Source: Calliphora vicina (lineage: Eukaryota > Arthropoda > Insecta > Diptera > Calliphoridae). From it: 64,000 nt of DNA. The notes beneath the pieces were generated by a model. That model worked only from the letters and a program-made list of their open reading frames with translations, had not been told where the DNA came from and ran no database searches. Positions 12,481-25,813 of the stretch are shown in pieces. The stretch lies in the NCBI RefSeq assembly GCF_958450345.1, contig NW_027052602.1, positions 212,926-276,925 on the forward strand, written 5' to 3'. A program made the position numbers and the translations under genes. How positions within the stretch are numbered: the stretch's first letter is position 1; every line of letters begins with the position of its first letter.

Positions 12481-15400
12481 GCATGAGATTGTAGCTTTCT
12501 AACAAGGTATAACTTAAGTAGTTAGCATAAATAGTACCCGATATATATGCGGGTATATCGGACATTTTTCGAAAAATGTCCCAAAATTACCCAGTTTTTA
12601 ACGACTTCATATAAATCGCAATTTTAAAAGGCCCTAAAGAGTTAGGAAGCTAAAGTTTTCTATATTTGGATGGCATGAGATTGTAGCTTTCTAACAAGGT
12701 ATAACTTAAGTAGCTAGCATAAACAGTACCCGATATATATGCGGGTATACCCCAGTTTTTAACGACTTCATATAAATCGCAATTTTAAAAGGCCCTAAAG
12801 AGCTAGGGTATATCGGAAATTTTTCGAAAAATGTCCCAAAATTACCCCAGTTTTTAACGACTTCATATAAATCGCAATTCTAAAGGCCCCTAAAGTGCTA
12901 GGAAGCTACATTTTTTTATATTTGGATGGCATGAGATCGTAGCTTTCTAACAGGGTATAACTTAAGTAGCTAGCGTAAATAGTACCCGATATATATGCGG
13001 GTATATCGGACATTTTTCGAAAAATGTTACAAAATTACCCCAGTTTTTAACGACTTCATATAAATCGCAATTTTAAAAGGCCCCTAAAGTGCTAGGAAGC
13101 TAGTTTTTTTATATTTGGATTGCATGAGATTGTAGCTTTCTAACAAAGTATAACTTAAGTAGCTAGCATAAACAGTACCCGATATATATGCGGGTATATC
13201 GGACATTTTTCGAAAAATGTTACAAAATTACCCCAGTTTTTAACGACTTCATATAAATCGCAATTTTAAAAGGCCCTAAAGAGCTAGAAAGCTAATTTTT
13301 TTTATATTTAAATGGCATGAGATTGTAGCTTTCTAACAAGGTATAACTTAAGTACCTAGCATAAATAGTGCCCGATATATATGCGGGTGTATCGGACATT
13401 TTTCGAAAAATGTTACAAAATTACCCCAGTTTTTAACGACTTCATATAAATCGCAATTTTAAAAGGCCCTAAAGAGCTAGGAAGCTAAATTTTTTTATAT
13501 TTGGATGGCATGATATTGTAGCTTTCTAACAAAGAATAACTTAAGTAGCTAGCATAAACAGTACCCGATATATATGCGGGTATACCGGACATTTTTCGAA
13601 AAATGTCCCAAAATTACCCCAGTTTTTAACGACTTCATATAAATCGCAATTTTAAAAGGCCCTAAAGAGCTAGGAAGCAAAATTTTTTTATATTTAAATG
13701 GCATGAGATTGTAGCTTTCTAACAAGGTATAACTTAAGTACCTAGCATAAATAGTGCCCGATATATATGCGGGTGTATCGGACATTTTTCGAAAAATGTC
13801 CCAAAATTACCCCAGTTTTTAACGACTTCATATAAATCGCAATTCTAAAGGCCCCTAAAGTGCAAGGAAGCTAGTTTTTTTGTATTTGGATTGCATGAGA
13901 TTGTAGCTTTCTAACAAAGTATAACTTAAGTAGCTAGCATAAACAGTACCCGATATATATGCGGGTATACCGGACATTTTTCGAAAAATGTCCCAATATT
14001 ACCCAGTTTTTAACGACTTCATATAAATCGCAATTCTAAAGGCCCCTAAAGTGCTAGGAAGCTAAATTTTTTTATATTTGGATGGCATGAGATTGTAGCT
14101 TTCTAACAAGGTATAACTTAAGTAGCTAGCATAAATAGTACCCGATATATATGCGGGTATATCGGACATTTTTCGAAAAATGTTACAAAATTACCACAGT
14201 TTTTAACGACTTCATATAAATCGCAATTTTAAAAGGCCCTAAAGAGCTAGAAAGCTAATTTTTTTTATATTTAAATGGCATGAGATTGTAGCTTTCTAAC
14301 AAGGTATAACTTAAGTACCTAGCATAAATAGTACCCGATATATATGCGGGTGTATCGGACATTTTTCGAAAAATGTCCCAAAATTACCCCAGTTTTTAAC
14401 GACTTCATATAAATCGCAATTCTAAAGGCCCCTAAAGTGCTAGGAAGCTAGTTTTTTTATATTTGGATTGCACGAGATTGTAGCTTTCTAACAAAGTATA
14501 ACTTAAGTAGCTAGCATAAACAGTACCCGATATATATGCGGGTATATCGGACATTTTTCGAAAAATGTCCCAAAATTACCCAGTTTTTAACGACTTCATA
14601 TAAATCGCAATTTTAAAAGGCCCTAAAGAGCTAGAAAGCTAAATTTTTTTATATTTAAATGGCATGAGATTGTAGCTTTCTAACAAGGTATAACTTAAGT
14701 ACCTAGCATAAACAGTACCCGATATATATGCGGGTATATCGGACATTTTTCGAAAAATGTCCCAAAATTACCCAGTTTTTAACGACTTCATATAAATCGC
14801 AATTTTAAAAGGCCCTAAAGAGCTAGGAAGCTAAATTTTTTTATATTTGGATGGCATGAGATCGTAGCTTTCTAACAGGGTATAACTTAAGTAGCTAGCA
14901 TAAATAGTACCCGATATATATGCGGGTATATCGGACATTTTTCGAAAAATGTTACAAAATTACCCCAGTTTTTAACGACTTCATATAAATCGCAATTTTA
15001 AAAGGCCCCTAAAGTGCTAGGAAGCTAGTTTTTTTATATTTGGATTGCATGATATTGTAGCTTTCTAACAAAGTATAACTTAAGTAGCTAGCATAAACAG
15101 TACCCGATATATATGCGGGTATATCGGACATTTTTCGAAAAATGTCCCAAAATTACCCAGTTTTTAACGACTTCATATAAATCGCAATTTTTAAAGGCCC
15201 TAAAGAGCTAGGAAGCTAAATTTTTTTATATTTGGATGGCATGATATTGTAGCTTTCTAACAAAGTATAACTTAAGTAGCTAGCGTAAACAGTACCCGAT
15301 ATATATGCCGGACATTTTTCGAAAAATGTCCCAAAATTACCCCAGTTTTTAACGACTTCATATAAATCGAAATTTTAAAAGGCCCTAAAGAGCTAGGAAG

Positions 15401-18400
15401 CTAAATTTTTCTACATTTAGATGGCATGAGATTGTAGCTTTCTAACAAGGTATAACTTAAGTAGCTAGCATAAATAGTACCCGATATATATGCGGGTATA
15501 TCGGACATTTTTCGGAAAGTGTCCCAAAATTACCCCAGTTTTTAACGACTTCATATCAATCGCAATTCTAAAGGCCCCTAAAGAGCCAGAAAGCTAAATT
15601 TTTTTATATTTGGATTGCATGAGATTGTAGCTTTCTAACAAGGTATAACTTAAGTAGCTAGCATAAATAGTACCCGATATATATGCGGGTATATCGGACA
15701 TTTTTCGAAAAATGTCCCAAAATTACCCAGTTTTTAACGACTTCATATAAATCGCAATTTTAAAAGGCCCTAAAGAGCTAGGAAGCTAAATTTTTCTACA
15801 TTTAGATGGCATGAGATTGTAGCTTTCTAACAAGGTATAACTTAAGTAGCTAGCATAAACAGTACCCGATATATATGCGGGTATACCCCAGTTTTTAACG
15901 ACTTCATATAAATCGCAATTTTAAAAGGCCCTAAAGAGCTAGGGTATATCGGAAATTTTTCGAAAAAAGTCCCAAAATTACCCCAGTTTTTAACGACTTC
16001 ATATAAATCGCAATTCTAAAGGCCCCTAAAGTGCTAGGAAGCTACATTTTTTTATATTTGGATGGCATGAGATCGTAGCTTTCTAACAGGGTATAACTTA
16101 AGTAGCTAGCATAAATAGTACCCGATATATATGCGGGTATATCGGACATTTTTCGAAAAATGTTACAAAATTACCCCAGTTTTTAACGACTTCATATAAA
16201 TCGCAATTTTAAAAGGCCCCTAAAGTGCTAGGAAGCTAGTTTTTTTATATTTGGATTGCATGAGATTGTAGCTTTCTAACAAAGTATAACTTAAGTAGCT
16301 AGCATAAACAGTACCCGATATATATGCGGGTATATCGGACATTTTTCGAAAAATGTCCCAAAATTACCCAGTTTTTAACGACTTCATATAAATCGCAATT
16401 TTAAAAGGCCCTAAAGAGCTAGGAAGCTAAATTTTTTTATATTTGGATGGCATGATATTGTAGCTTTCTAACAAAGTATAACTTAAGTAGCTAGCATAAA
16501 CAGTACCCGATATATATGCGGGTATACCGGACATTTTTCGAAAAATGTCCCAAAATTACCCCAGTTTTTAACGACTTCATATAAATCGCAATTTTTAAAG
16601 GCCCTAAAGAGCTAGGAAGCAAAATTTTTTTATATTTGGATGGCATGATATTGTAGCTTTCTAACAAAGTATAACTTAAGTAGCTAGCGTAAACAGTACC
16701 CGATATATATGCGGGTGTATCGGACATTTTTCGAAAAATGTCCCAAAATTACCCCAGTTTTTAACGACTTCATATAAATCGCAATTCTAAAGGCCCCTAA
16801 AGTGCAAGGAAGCTAGTTTTTTTGTATTTGGATTGCATGAGATTGTAGCTTTCTAACAAAGTATAACTTAAGTAGCTAGCATAAACAGTACCCGATATAT
16901 ATGCGGGTATACCGGACATTTTTCGAAAAATGTCCCAATATTACCCAGTTTTTAACGACTTCATATAAATCGCAATTCTAAAGGCCCCTAAAGTGCTAGG
17001 AAGCTACATTTTTTTATATTTGGATGGCATGAGATTGTAGCTTTCTAACAAGGTATAACTTAAGTAGCTAGCATAAATAGTACCCGATATATATGCGGGT
17101 ATATCGGACATTTTTCGAAAAATGTTACAAAATTACCCCAGTTTTTAACGACTTCATATAAATCGCAATTTTAAAAGGCCCTAAAGAGCTAGAAAGCTAA
17201 TTTTTTTATATTTAAATGGCATGAGATTGTAGCTTTCTAACAAGGTATAACTTAAGTACCTAGCATAAATAGTACCCGATATATATGCGGGTGTATCGGA
17301 CATTTTTCGAAAAATGTCCCAAAATTACCCCAGTTTTTAACGACTTCATATAAATCGCAATTCTAAAGGCCCCTAAAGTGCTAGGAAGCTAGTTTTTTTA
17401 TATTTGGATTGCACGAGATTGTAGCTTTCTAACAAAGTATAACTTAAGTAGCTAGCATAAACAGTACCCGATATATATGCGGGTATATCGGACATTTTTC
17501 GAAAAATGTCCCAAAATTACCCAGTTTTTAACGACTTCATATAAATCGCAATTCTAAAGGCCCCTAAAGTGCAAGGAAGCTAGTTTTTTTATATTTGGAT
17601 TGCATGAGATTGTAGCTTTCTAGCAAAGTATAACTTAAGTAGCTAGCATAAACAGTACCCGATATATATGCGGGTATACCGGACATTTTTCGAAAAATGT
17701 CCCAATATTACCCAGTTTTTAACGACTTCATATAAATCGCAATTCTAAAGGCCCCTAAAGTGCTAGGAAGCTACATTTTTTTATATTTGGATGGCATGAG
17801 ATTGTAGCTTTCTAACAAGGTATAACTTAAGTAGCTAGCATAAATAGTACCCGATATATATGCGGGTATATCGGACATTTTTCGAAAAATGTTACAAAAT
17901 TACCACAGTTTTTAACGACTTCATATAAATCGCAATTTTAAAAGGCCCTAAAGAGCTAGAAAGCTAATTTTTTTTATATTTAAATGGCATGAGATTGTAG
18001 CTTTCTAACAAGGTATAACTTAAGTACCTAGCATAAATAGTACCCGATATCGGACATTTTTCGAAAAATGTCCCAAAATGACCCCAGTTTTTAACGACTT
18101 CATATAAATCGCAATTCTAAAGGCCCCTAAAGTGCTAGGAAGCTAGTTTTTTTATATTTGGATTGCACGAGATTGTAGCTTTCTAACAAAGTATAACTTA
18201 AGTAGCTAGCATAAACAGTACCCGATATATATGCGGGTATATTGGACATTTTTCGAAAAATGTCCCAAAATTACCCAGTTTTTAACGACTTCATATAAAT
18301 CGCAATTTTAAAAGGCCCTAAAGAGCTAGGAAGCTAAATTTTTTTATATTTGGATGGCATGATATTGTAGCTTTCTAACAAAGTATAACTTAAGTAGCTA

Positions 18401-18989
18401 GCATAAATAGTACCCGATATATATGCGGGTATATCGGACATTTTTCGAAAAATGTTACAAAATTACCCCAGTTTTTAACGACTTCATATAAATCGCAATT
18501 TTAAAAGGCCCTAAAGAGCTAGAAAGCTAAATTTTTTTATATTTAAATGGCATGAGATTGTAGCTTTCTAACAAGGTATAACTTAAGTACCTAGCATAAA
18601 CAGTACCCGATATATATGCGGGTATATCGGACATTTTTCGAAAAATGTCCCAAAATTACCCAGTTTTTAACGACTTCATATAAATCGCAATTTTAAAAGG
18701 CCCTAAAGAGCTAGGAAGCTAAATTTTTTTATATTTGGATGGCATGAGATCGTAGCTTTCTAACAGGGTATAACTTAAGTAGCTATCATAAATAGTACCC
18801 GATATATATGCGGGTATATCGGACATTTTTCGAAAAATGTTACAAAATTACCCCAGTTTTTAACGACTTCATATAAATCGCAATTTTAAAAGGCCCCTAA
18901 AGTGCTAGGAAGCTAGTTTTTTTATATTTGGATTGCATGAGATTGTAGCTTTCTAACAAAGTATAACTTAAGTAGCTAGCATAAACAGT

Positions 18990-19885
18990 ACCCGATATAT
19001 ATGCGGGTATATCGGACATTTTTCGAAAAATGTCCCAAAATTACCCAGTTTTTAACGACTTCATATAAATCGCAATTTTAAAAGGCCCTAAAGAGCTAGG
19101 AAGCTAAATTTTTTTATATTTGGATGGCATGATATTGTAGCTTTCTAACAAAGTATAACTTAAGTAGCTAGCATAAACAGTACCCGATATATATGCGGGT
19201 ATACCGGACATTTTTCGAAAAATGTCCCAAAATTACCCCAGTTTTTAACGACTTCATATAAATCGCAATTTTAAAAGGCCCTAAAGAGCTAGGAAGCAAA
19301 ATTTTTTATATTTAAATGGCATGAGATTGTAGCTTTCTAACAAGGTATAACTTAAGTAGCTAGCATAAATAGTACCCGATATATATGCGGGTGTATCGGA
19401 CATTTTTCGAAAAATGTCCCAAAATTACCCCAGTTTTTAACGACTTCATATAAATCGCAATTCTAAAGGCCCCTAAAGTGCAAGGAAGCTAGTTTTTTTA
19501 TATTTGGATTGCATGAGATTGTAGCTTTCTAACAAAGTATAACTTAAGTAGCTAGCATAAACAGTACCCGATATATATGAGGGTATATCGGACATTTTTC
19601 GAAAAATGTCCCAAAATTACCCCAGTTTTTAACGACTTCATATAAATCGCAATTCTAAAGGCCCCTAAAGTGCTAGGAAGCTACATTTTTTTATATTTCG
19701 ATGGCATGAGATTGTAGCTTTCTAACAAGGTACAACTTAAGTAGCTAGCATAAATAGTACCCGATATATATGCGGGTATATCGGACATTTTTCGAAAAAT
19801 GTTACAAAATTACCCCAGTTTTTAACGACTTCATATAAATCGCAATTCTAAAGGCCCCTAAAGTGCTAGGAAGCTAGTTTTTTTA
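18990..19885. repeat. ~0.9-kb satellite segment shared with 38032-38927
   Basis: Private variants match at one constant offset of 19,042 bp: 'ATATATATGAGGGTATATC' (GAGGG at 19579 and 38621), 'TTTCGATGGCATG' (TCG at 19698 and 38740) and 'TACAACTTAAG' (19731 and 38773). The match starts near 18990/38032 and fails near 19885/38927. A less similar copy sits 2,276 bp downstream of the first, near 21974. The pair flanks the LINE and both mini-me copies. Confidence 0.85.
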
Positions 19886-22237
19886 TATTTAGATGGCATG
19901 AGATTGTAGCTTTCTAACAAGGTATAACTTAAGTAGCTAGCATAAATAGTACCCGATATATATGCGGGTGTATCGGACATTTTTCGAAAAATGTCCCAAA
20001 ATTACCCCAGTTTTTAACGACTTCATATAAATCGCAATTCTAAAGGCCCCTAAAGTGCTAGGAAGCTAGTTTTTTTATATTTGGATTGCATGAGATTGTA
20101 GCTTTCTAACAAAGTATAACGTAAGTAGCTAGCATAAACAGTACCCGATATATATGCCGGTATATCGGACATTTTTCGAAAAATGTCCCAAAATTACCCA
20201 GTTTTTAACGACTTCATATAAATCGCAATTTTAAAAGGCCCTAAAGAGCTAGAAAGCTAAATTTTTTTATATTTAAATGGCATGAGATTGTAGCTTTCTA
20301 ACAAGGTATAACTTAAGTAGCTAGCATAAACAGTACCCGATATATATGCGGGTATACCCCAGTTTTTAACGACTTCATATAAATCGCAATTTTAAAAGGC
20401 CCTAAAGAGCTAGAAAGCAAAATTTTTTTATATTTAAATGGCATGAGATTGTAGCTTTCTAACAAGGTATAACTTAAGTAGCTGGCATAAATAGTACCCG
20501 ATATATATGCGGATGTATCGGACATTTTTCGAAAAATGTCCCAAAATTACCCAGTTTTTAACGACTTCATATAAATCGCAATTCTAAAGGCCCCTAAAGT
20601 GCTAGGAAGCTACATTTTTTTATATTTGGATGGCATGAGATTGTAGCTTTCTAACAGGGTATAACTTAAGTAGCTAGAATAAATAGTACCCGATATATAT
20701 GCGGGTATATCGGACATTTTTCGAAAAATGTTACAAAATTACCCCAGTTTTTAACGACTTCATATAAATCGCAATTTTAAAAGGCCCTAAAGAGCTAGAA
20801 AGCTAAATTTTTTTATATTTAAATGGCATGAGATTGTAGCTTTCTAACAAGGTATAACTTAAGTAGCTAGCGTAAATAGTATCCGATATATATGCGGGTG
20901 TATCGGACATTTTTCGAAAAATGTCCCAAAATTACCCCAGTTTTTAACGACTTCATATAAATCGCAATTCTAAAGGCCCCTAAAGTGCTAGGAAGCTAGT
21001 TTTTTTATATTTGGATTGCATGAGATTGTAGCTTTCTAACAGGGTATAACTTAAGTAGCTAGCATAAATAGTACCCGATATATATGCGGGTATATCGGAC
21101 ATTTTTCGAAAAATGTTACAAAATTACCCCAGTTTTTAACGACTTCATATAAATCGCAATTTTAAAAGGCCCCTAAAGTGCTAGGAAGCTAGTTTTTTTA
21201 TATTTGGATTGCATGAGATTGTAGCTTTCTAGCAAGGTATAACTTAAGCAGCTAGCATAAATAGTACCCGATATATATGCGGGTATATCGGACATTTTTC
21301 GAAAAATGTCCCAAAATTACCCAGTTTTTAACGACTTCATATAAATCGCAATTTTAAAAGGCCCTAAAGAGCTAGGAAGCTAAATTTTTTTATATTTGGA
21401 TGGCATGATATTGTAGCTTTCTAACAAAGTATAACTTAAGTAGCTAGCATAAACAGTACCCGATATATATGCGGGTATACCGGACATTTTTCGAAAAATG
21501 TCCCAAAATTACCCCAGTTTTTAACGACTTCATATAAATCGCAATTTTAAAAGGCCCTAAAGAGCTAGGAAGCAAAATTTTTTATATTTAAATGGCATGA
21601 GATTGTAGCTTTCTAACAAGGTATAACTTAAGTAGCTAGCATAAATAGTACCCGATATATATGCGGGTGTATCGGACATTTTTCGAAAAATGTCCCAAAA
21701 TTACCCCAGTTTTTAACGACTTCATATAAATCGCAATTCTAAAGGCCCCTAAAGTGCAAGGAAGCTAGTTTTTTTATATTTGGATTGCATGAGATTGTAG
21801 CTTTCTAACAAAGTATAACTTAAGTAGCTAGCATAAACAGTACCCGATATATATGCGGGTATATCGGACATTTTTCGAAAAATGTCCCAAAATTACCCCA
21901 GTTTTTAACGACTTCATATAAATCGCAATTCTAAAGGCCCCTAAAGTGCTAGGAAGCTACATTTTTTTATATTTCGATGGCATGAGATTGTAGCTTTCTA
22001 ACAAGGTATAACTTAAGTAGCTAGCGTAAATAGTATCCGATATATATGCGGGTGTATCGGACATTTTTCGAAAAATGTCCCAAAATTACCCCAGTTTTTA
22101 ACGACTTCATATAAATCGCAATTCTAAAGGCCCCTAAAGTGCTAGGAAGCTAGTTTTTTTATATTTGGATTGCATGAGATTGTAGCTTTCTAACAAAGTA
22201 TAACTTAAGTAGCTAGCATAAACAATACCCGATATAT

Positions 22238-22333
22238 TTATTTATTTATTATTTATTAGCCTATGGAAAATTATCCTTACAGGCAATTAACAATTATTTG
22301 TATAAATGTAATTAAAAAAACTTATTATAAAAA
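22238..22333 (-). other. LINE 3' UTR and simple-repeat tail
   Basis: About 75 nt of AT-rich non-coding sequence follows the ORF2 stop. In the element's sense the 3' end is a run of TAAA and TAAT units (22238-22257), not a pure poly(A). Short 3' tandem repeats of this kind are typical of several jockey-superfamily and CR1-like LINEs. It abuts the satellite TA tract directly. Confidence 0.8.
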
Positions 22334-22819
22334 TTATGAATTCAAATAAGCAATAATGTTGTTTTTAATTATATTGTTACTTAATGAAAAATCAATTAAC
22401 ATGTAAAATTTATTAAATTCCATACACATTCTCCTTATTGGATCAGCATTGGCAAAGTTCGCTCTAATAAATTTCACTGATAATGGAACAAAATGACGTG
22501 ATGGTCGTTGAGGCACATTAAATGAGATATTTTGGATTAAAAAACCGGAACTTACACTACCATTGATTATGTTGCAAATAAATGAAATGTTTAACATTGA
22601 TCTTCGGCTCTTCAGGGTTGGAAGTTTAATTAATGCCAATCTTGCAGAATATGAAGGTAGATCTATTGGGTTGAAATTTAATCCACGAAGACAAAAGAGT
22701 AGGAACTGTTTTTGTACAGATTCAATAGCATCAGAATGCTTTTTATATATAGGGTCCCATATTACGGATCCGTATTCCAGGATAGGTCTTACCAGGGATG
22801 TGTATAGAGATTTAGTGGC
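22334..22819 (-). pseudogene. ORF2 C-terminal remnant (post-RT region)
   Basis: An open frame of about 161 codons reads through from 22819 to a stop at 22334, in a different frame from the ORF2 part just upstream. It has no ATG; the Met-like start suggested at 22639 is a TTG codon. It contains 'SLYTSLVRPILEYGSVIWDP' near its start and, further on, 'NISFNVPQRPSRHF' and 'DPIRRMCMEFNKF'. These are the conserved landmarks downstream of the RT in CR1/jockey-type ORF2 proteins. It is therefore the tail of the same protein, cut from the RT by an internal deletion of roughly 100-130 residues. The size is inferred from the usual spacing in the family. Confidence 0.88.
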
Positions 22820-24869
22820 ATAAGTGGCTTAAAAATATTTTAACGTTGTCTGCATACATTAAGACATTGGAACCACGAATAACTTGAGGAAGGTCATTTA
22901 TAAACAGTGAGAAAAGAAGAGGACCAAGATGACTGCCCTGTGGTATACCAGATGATACCTTTATATTTTTAGAACGAATATTCTTAAAAAGTACAGCTTT
23001 TATTCTATTTGTTAAATACGAGAAAATCCACTGTAATGTACTGTTGGAAAACCCCAATAAACAAAGTTTCTTTCTCAAAAGCATATGATTGACTTTGTCA
23101 AAAGCTTTGCTGAAGTCTGTATATATCACATCTATTTGCTGATGTTGAAGAAATCCGTGATAAATTTCGGATGTTAGGTGAAGAAGATTTGTTGTAGTTG
23201 AGCATCCTTTCTGAAAGCCATGTTTATAAGGAGATATTAAAGTTGAGACTTGATAGCATAATTGTTCACTTATGATTTTCTCGAATAATTTGGTTATTAT
23301 ACTTAATTTAGCAATACCTCGGTAGTTTTTAATATCAGACTTATTTCCTGATTTAAATAATGGAACAATAAAAGAATCCTTCCAGACGTTAGGAAAATTA
23401 CAACTCTTTATTGATTTGTTAAATAAATACGTGAAAGGGATAGCAATATTGTCAGCACAATTGATTAAAATACTGCTGGGGATTTTATCAGGACCAAAAT
23501 AATGCGAAAATTTTAGTTTCTTTAATTCCATGGTTATATTACAAACATCGATAAAGTGTATAGATACTGATTGATTTGAAGATATCGTATATGGGTAGTC
23601 AGCAGAATCATTATAAGTTGCATTTAAATAAGTTGTTGAGAAAAAATCCGCAAATAGACTGCTTATAACTGCATCATCACTAGATTCATTTTGGTTAAAC
23701 TTCATAGATGAGGGGAAGCCAGTTGATTTTCTTTTGGAGTTGACAAATTTGAAAAACGATTTAGGATTACGTTTAAAATTGTATTTAACTTTGTTTATAT
23801 AATTATTGTAACACGATTTACTGAGCAGAGTGTACTCAGCTCGACAAACGGGGTACTTGAGGTAAAAAAGATGAGAACCAGTTTGTTTAAATTTTTTGTA
23901 AAATTTATTTTTCTTATTTTTAACTTGAACCAGCTGTTTATTATTCCACGGTGGACCAGACAGATTTGTATATATTTGTTTTGGAACACATAAATCCAAG
24001 AATGAATTTAATTTATTGTAAAATGCTTCAGTCATTTGCTCAACATCTGTATAGTACGAAAATATATTGTACCAGTTTGTATTGTTAAGGAGTTCATTCA
24101 ACATGTTATAATTCGTACGATTGAACGAAAAAACCTTTTTACTTTCATCAGGTGAAGTCAAGAGCGATTTATATATTATTGGCGTTCTTAGCTCAATTGT
24201 AGGATGGTAGCAATCTTCTGGAGTTGTAATTGGGGATGAGCGATTGATGAATGAATTAGTCACATCGTTTACGAATATTAGGTCCAACATTTTTGAATAT
24301 TTATTTGTAATGCCATTAATTTGAAATAGACTAGAGTCATATAATATATTAAAAAACTCATCAAACTTCGAATTTTGCCTTGTTTGGACAAAATATTTAT
24401 CATCTGGCAAATAATTCCAAGCTACTGATGGCAGATTAAAGTCTCCAAAGACAAAAATAGCGTCGTTATTATGAAGGGAGCGGCCAATAGAACTAATAAT
24501 TTCAGCATGTTTGATGTATGTTATTTGTGGAGAAGATGGCGGAATGTAGGAACATGTAATAAATATTTTATATCTATTTACTTTTACTGATACTGATATA
24601 AATTCTATGTCTTGCGGAAATTCGAAATCTACAAGTTCAGATGAAAAATTAGAAGAAACTGCGATAAGGACACCACCACCTGTGGACTTGCTGCCACGAT
24701 CACGACGAAAAATATTAAATTTGTTACAAAGTATTTCGGTATTTAAAAAATTTTCATTGAGCCATGTTTCTGTTAATACTAAAATATGTTGATCAATGTT
24801 AAAGCTTTCTATATAAAGGGATGTTAGTTTTGTTCTCAAACCACGAACATTTTGATAAACGATAGACAT
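22812..24869 (-). pseudogene. ORF2: endonuclease plus reverse transcriptase, truncated after motif C
   Basis: 685 codons from an ATG at 24869. The first ~230 residues are an APE-type endonuclease: QNVRGLRTK with Asn near residue 7, LTETWL (Glu), YIPPSSP, FGDFNLPS (Asp/Asn), MLDLIFVND, and a terminal His in DCYHPTIEL where families usually have SDH. The RT follows: FIVPLFKSGNKSDIKNYRG, GFQKGCSTTTNL, motif A YTDFSKAFDKVNH, motif B SGIPQGSHLGPLLF, and motif C YADN at residues 672-675. The last Asp of YADD is Asn (codon AAC at 22847-22845), which should abolish RT activity. The frame then stops at 22812, right at the internal deletion. The protein would nick target DNA and copy the element RNA in the nucleus; this copy cannot. 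Confidence 0.95.
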
Positions 24870-24886
24870 GAAGTCATTAGTTGGAA

Positions 24887-25813
24887 TTAGTTTTTTGGAG
24901 CAACAAATTCACGTTGTGGAAGTACCGCGATATTTTGTGGCCTAGGTCTGTAAATATATTCACGAACAAGTGTATTTATAGGCCAGAAATTCGGATCAAC
25001 TAAGGTTTTAAAAATATCAATGGAAACAGTAATTTTAAATGATGAGATAGATCTGGTTTGGGGAAAGTTAAACTTTTGTATTGAAATATCAGCTTCATTT
25101 CCAATTATATTTTTCACGTAGTAGTCAACAGATTCAGTTGTAGTATCGTTTGCCAAGCGGGAAATAAATATTGTTTTTTTAGGAGGTATTGCTCGTAGAG
25201 GAATACGGACGTTTTCATTATTTAGCAGTTGTGGAGGATTGTAAGAAGTATTATTGTTTATATTAGCAGTATTTAAAACAGCATCTGCATAACTTAATTG
25301 TAAATTATTACAATTTAATTTGGGAGCATTCGCGGATGGGAAATTGCAATCAGTTGGTACAGATGGATCGGAATTACTAGGTACAGATGGATCAGAATTA
25401 CTAGGCGGTCCAGAAACAGAAGTAGAAGGTTGCTCATCACGTTTTTCCTTATTTGCGTTTCTTGCGGATTTGCGGCGTTTAGGAGAAGATTGAGGAGGGG
25501 ACTTAAGATTATCTAATGATTTATAATCATCAAACAAATTGCCATATTCTGATATACGATCATTTAACTTATTAGCATCGTCTTGAAGTTCCATAAATTT
25601 CTTCTTAGTATAATGGAAAAAACGGTAATAATTCACACCAAGTTTCCTACAGCTTTCGCAACACCAGTGTAGTCCATTATTTTTCATAATAGCTTCAGCA
25701 ACTAGGCCAGATAATCCACTACATTTAAAGTGGCAAAATTCATGGCAGAGCCAACACACAATCATTCTTTCTTCTTCACTTTTAATATTGCAATTTTTTA
25801 CTAAACAGGCCAT
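24887..25813 (-). CDS. ORF1 of the LINE, PHD-finger nucleic-acid-binding protein (308 aa)
   Basis: Open from ATG at 25813 to TAA at 24889-24887. The frame extends two codons upstream to a TTG, but the ATG (MACLVKNC) is the credible start. Residues 3-55 form a PHD-like C4HC3 zinc finger: C3, C8, C20, C23, H28, C31, C52, C55, with W50 just before the last pair. A charged segment PKRRKSARNANKEKR near residue 110 could bind RNA or act as a nuclear signal. A short imperfect tandem repeat 'SNSDPSVP' follows (about 135-155). The C-terminal third (TIFISRLANDTTTESVDYYV onward) resembles the conserved ORF1 domain of CR1-like insect LINEs. The role is probably RNP formation, which is family knowledge. 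No stop or frameshift is seen, unlike ORF2. Confidence 0.9.
   Translation of the reverse strand: MACLVKNCNIKSEEERMIVCWLCHEFCHFKCSGLSGLVAEAIMKNNGLHWCCESCRKLGVNYYRFFHYTKKKFMELQDDANKLNDRISEYGNLFDDYKSLDNLKSPPQSSPKRRKSARNANKEKRDEQPSTSVSGPPSNSDPSVPSNSDPSVPTDCNFPSANAPKLNCNNLQLSYADAVLNTANINNNTSYNPPQLLNNENVRIPLRAIPPKKTIFISRLANDTTTESVDYYVKNIIGNEADISIQKFNFPQTRSISSFKITVSIDIFKTLVDPNFWPINTLVREYIYRPRPQNIAVLPQREFVAPKN

Larger units (their letters stand above)
1..22237. repeat. Satellite array, block 1 (about 116 monomers of ~192 bp)
   Basis: Head-to-tail copies of a ~192-bp AT-rich unit. The phase can be followed by the start of 'CCCAAAATTACC' at 1, 193, 385 and 578. Monomers fall into classes told apart by linked variants: 'AATTCTAAAGGCCCC...GTGCTAGGAAGCTAG...GGATTGCATGAG'; 'AATTTTAAAAGGCCC...GAGCTAGG...GGATGGCATGATATTG'; 'GTTACAAAATTACCCC...ATTTAAATGG'; 'ACATTTAGATGG'; and 'GCTACATTT...CAGGGTATA'. 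Block-specific variants include 'ATATATGCCGGAC', an 8-bp loss near 1121, 2432, 4482, 6937, 11217, 12172 and 15308. Another is a fused junction 'GAGCTAGGGTATATCGG' at 8651, 9869, 12802 and 15938. No (TA)n expansion is seen in this block. I see no gene. Short minus-strand ORFs are by-products of a period divisible by three. Confidence 0.97.

Noticed and set aside
1..22237. CRISPR array (regular palindromic repeats)
   Set aside because: There are no unique spacers: the sequence between palindromes is itself the conserved monomer, and the content is clearly eukaryotic.
22563..22823. Plus-strand ORFs at 22563-22823 and 24607-24792 and the minus-strand ORF at 23795-23989
   Set aside because: Other-frame readings of LINE ORF2, whose endonuclease/RT motifs explain the region.
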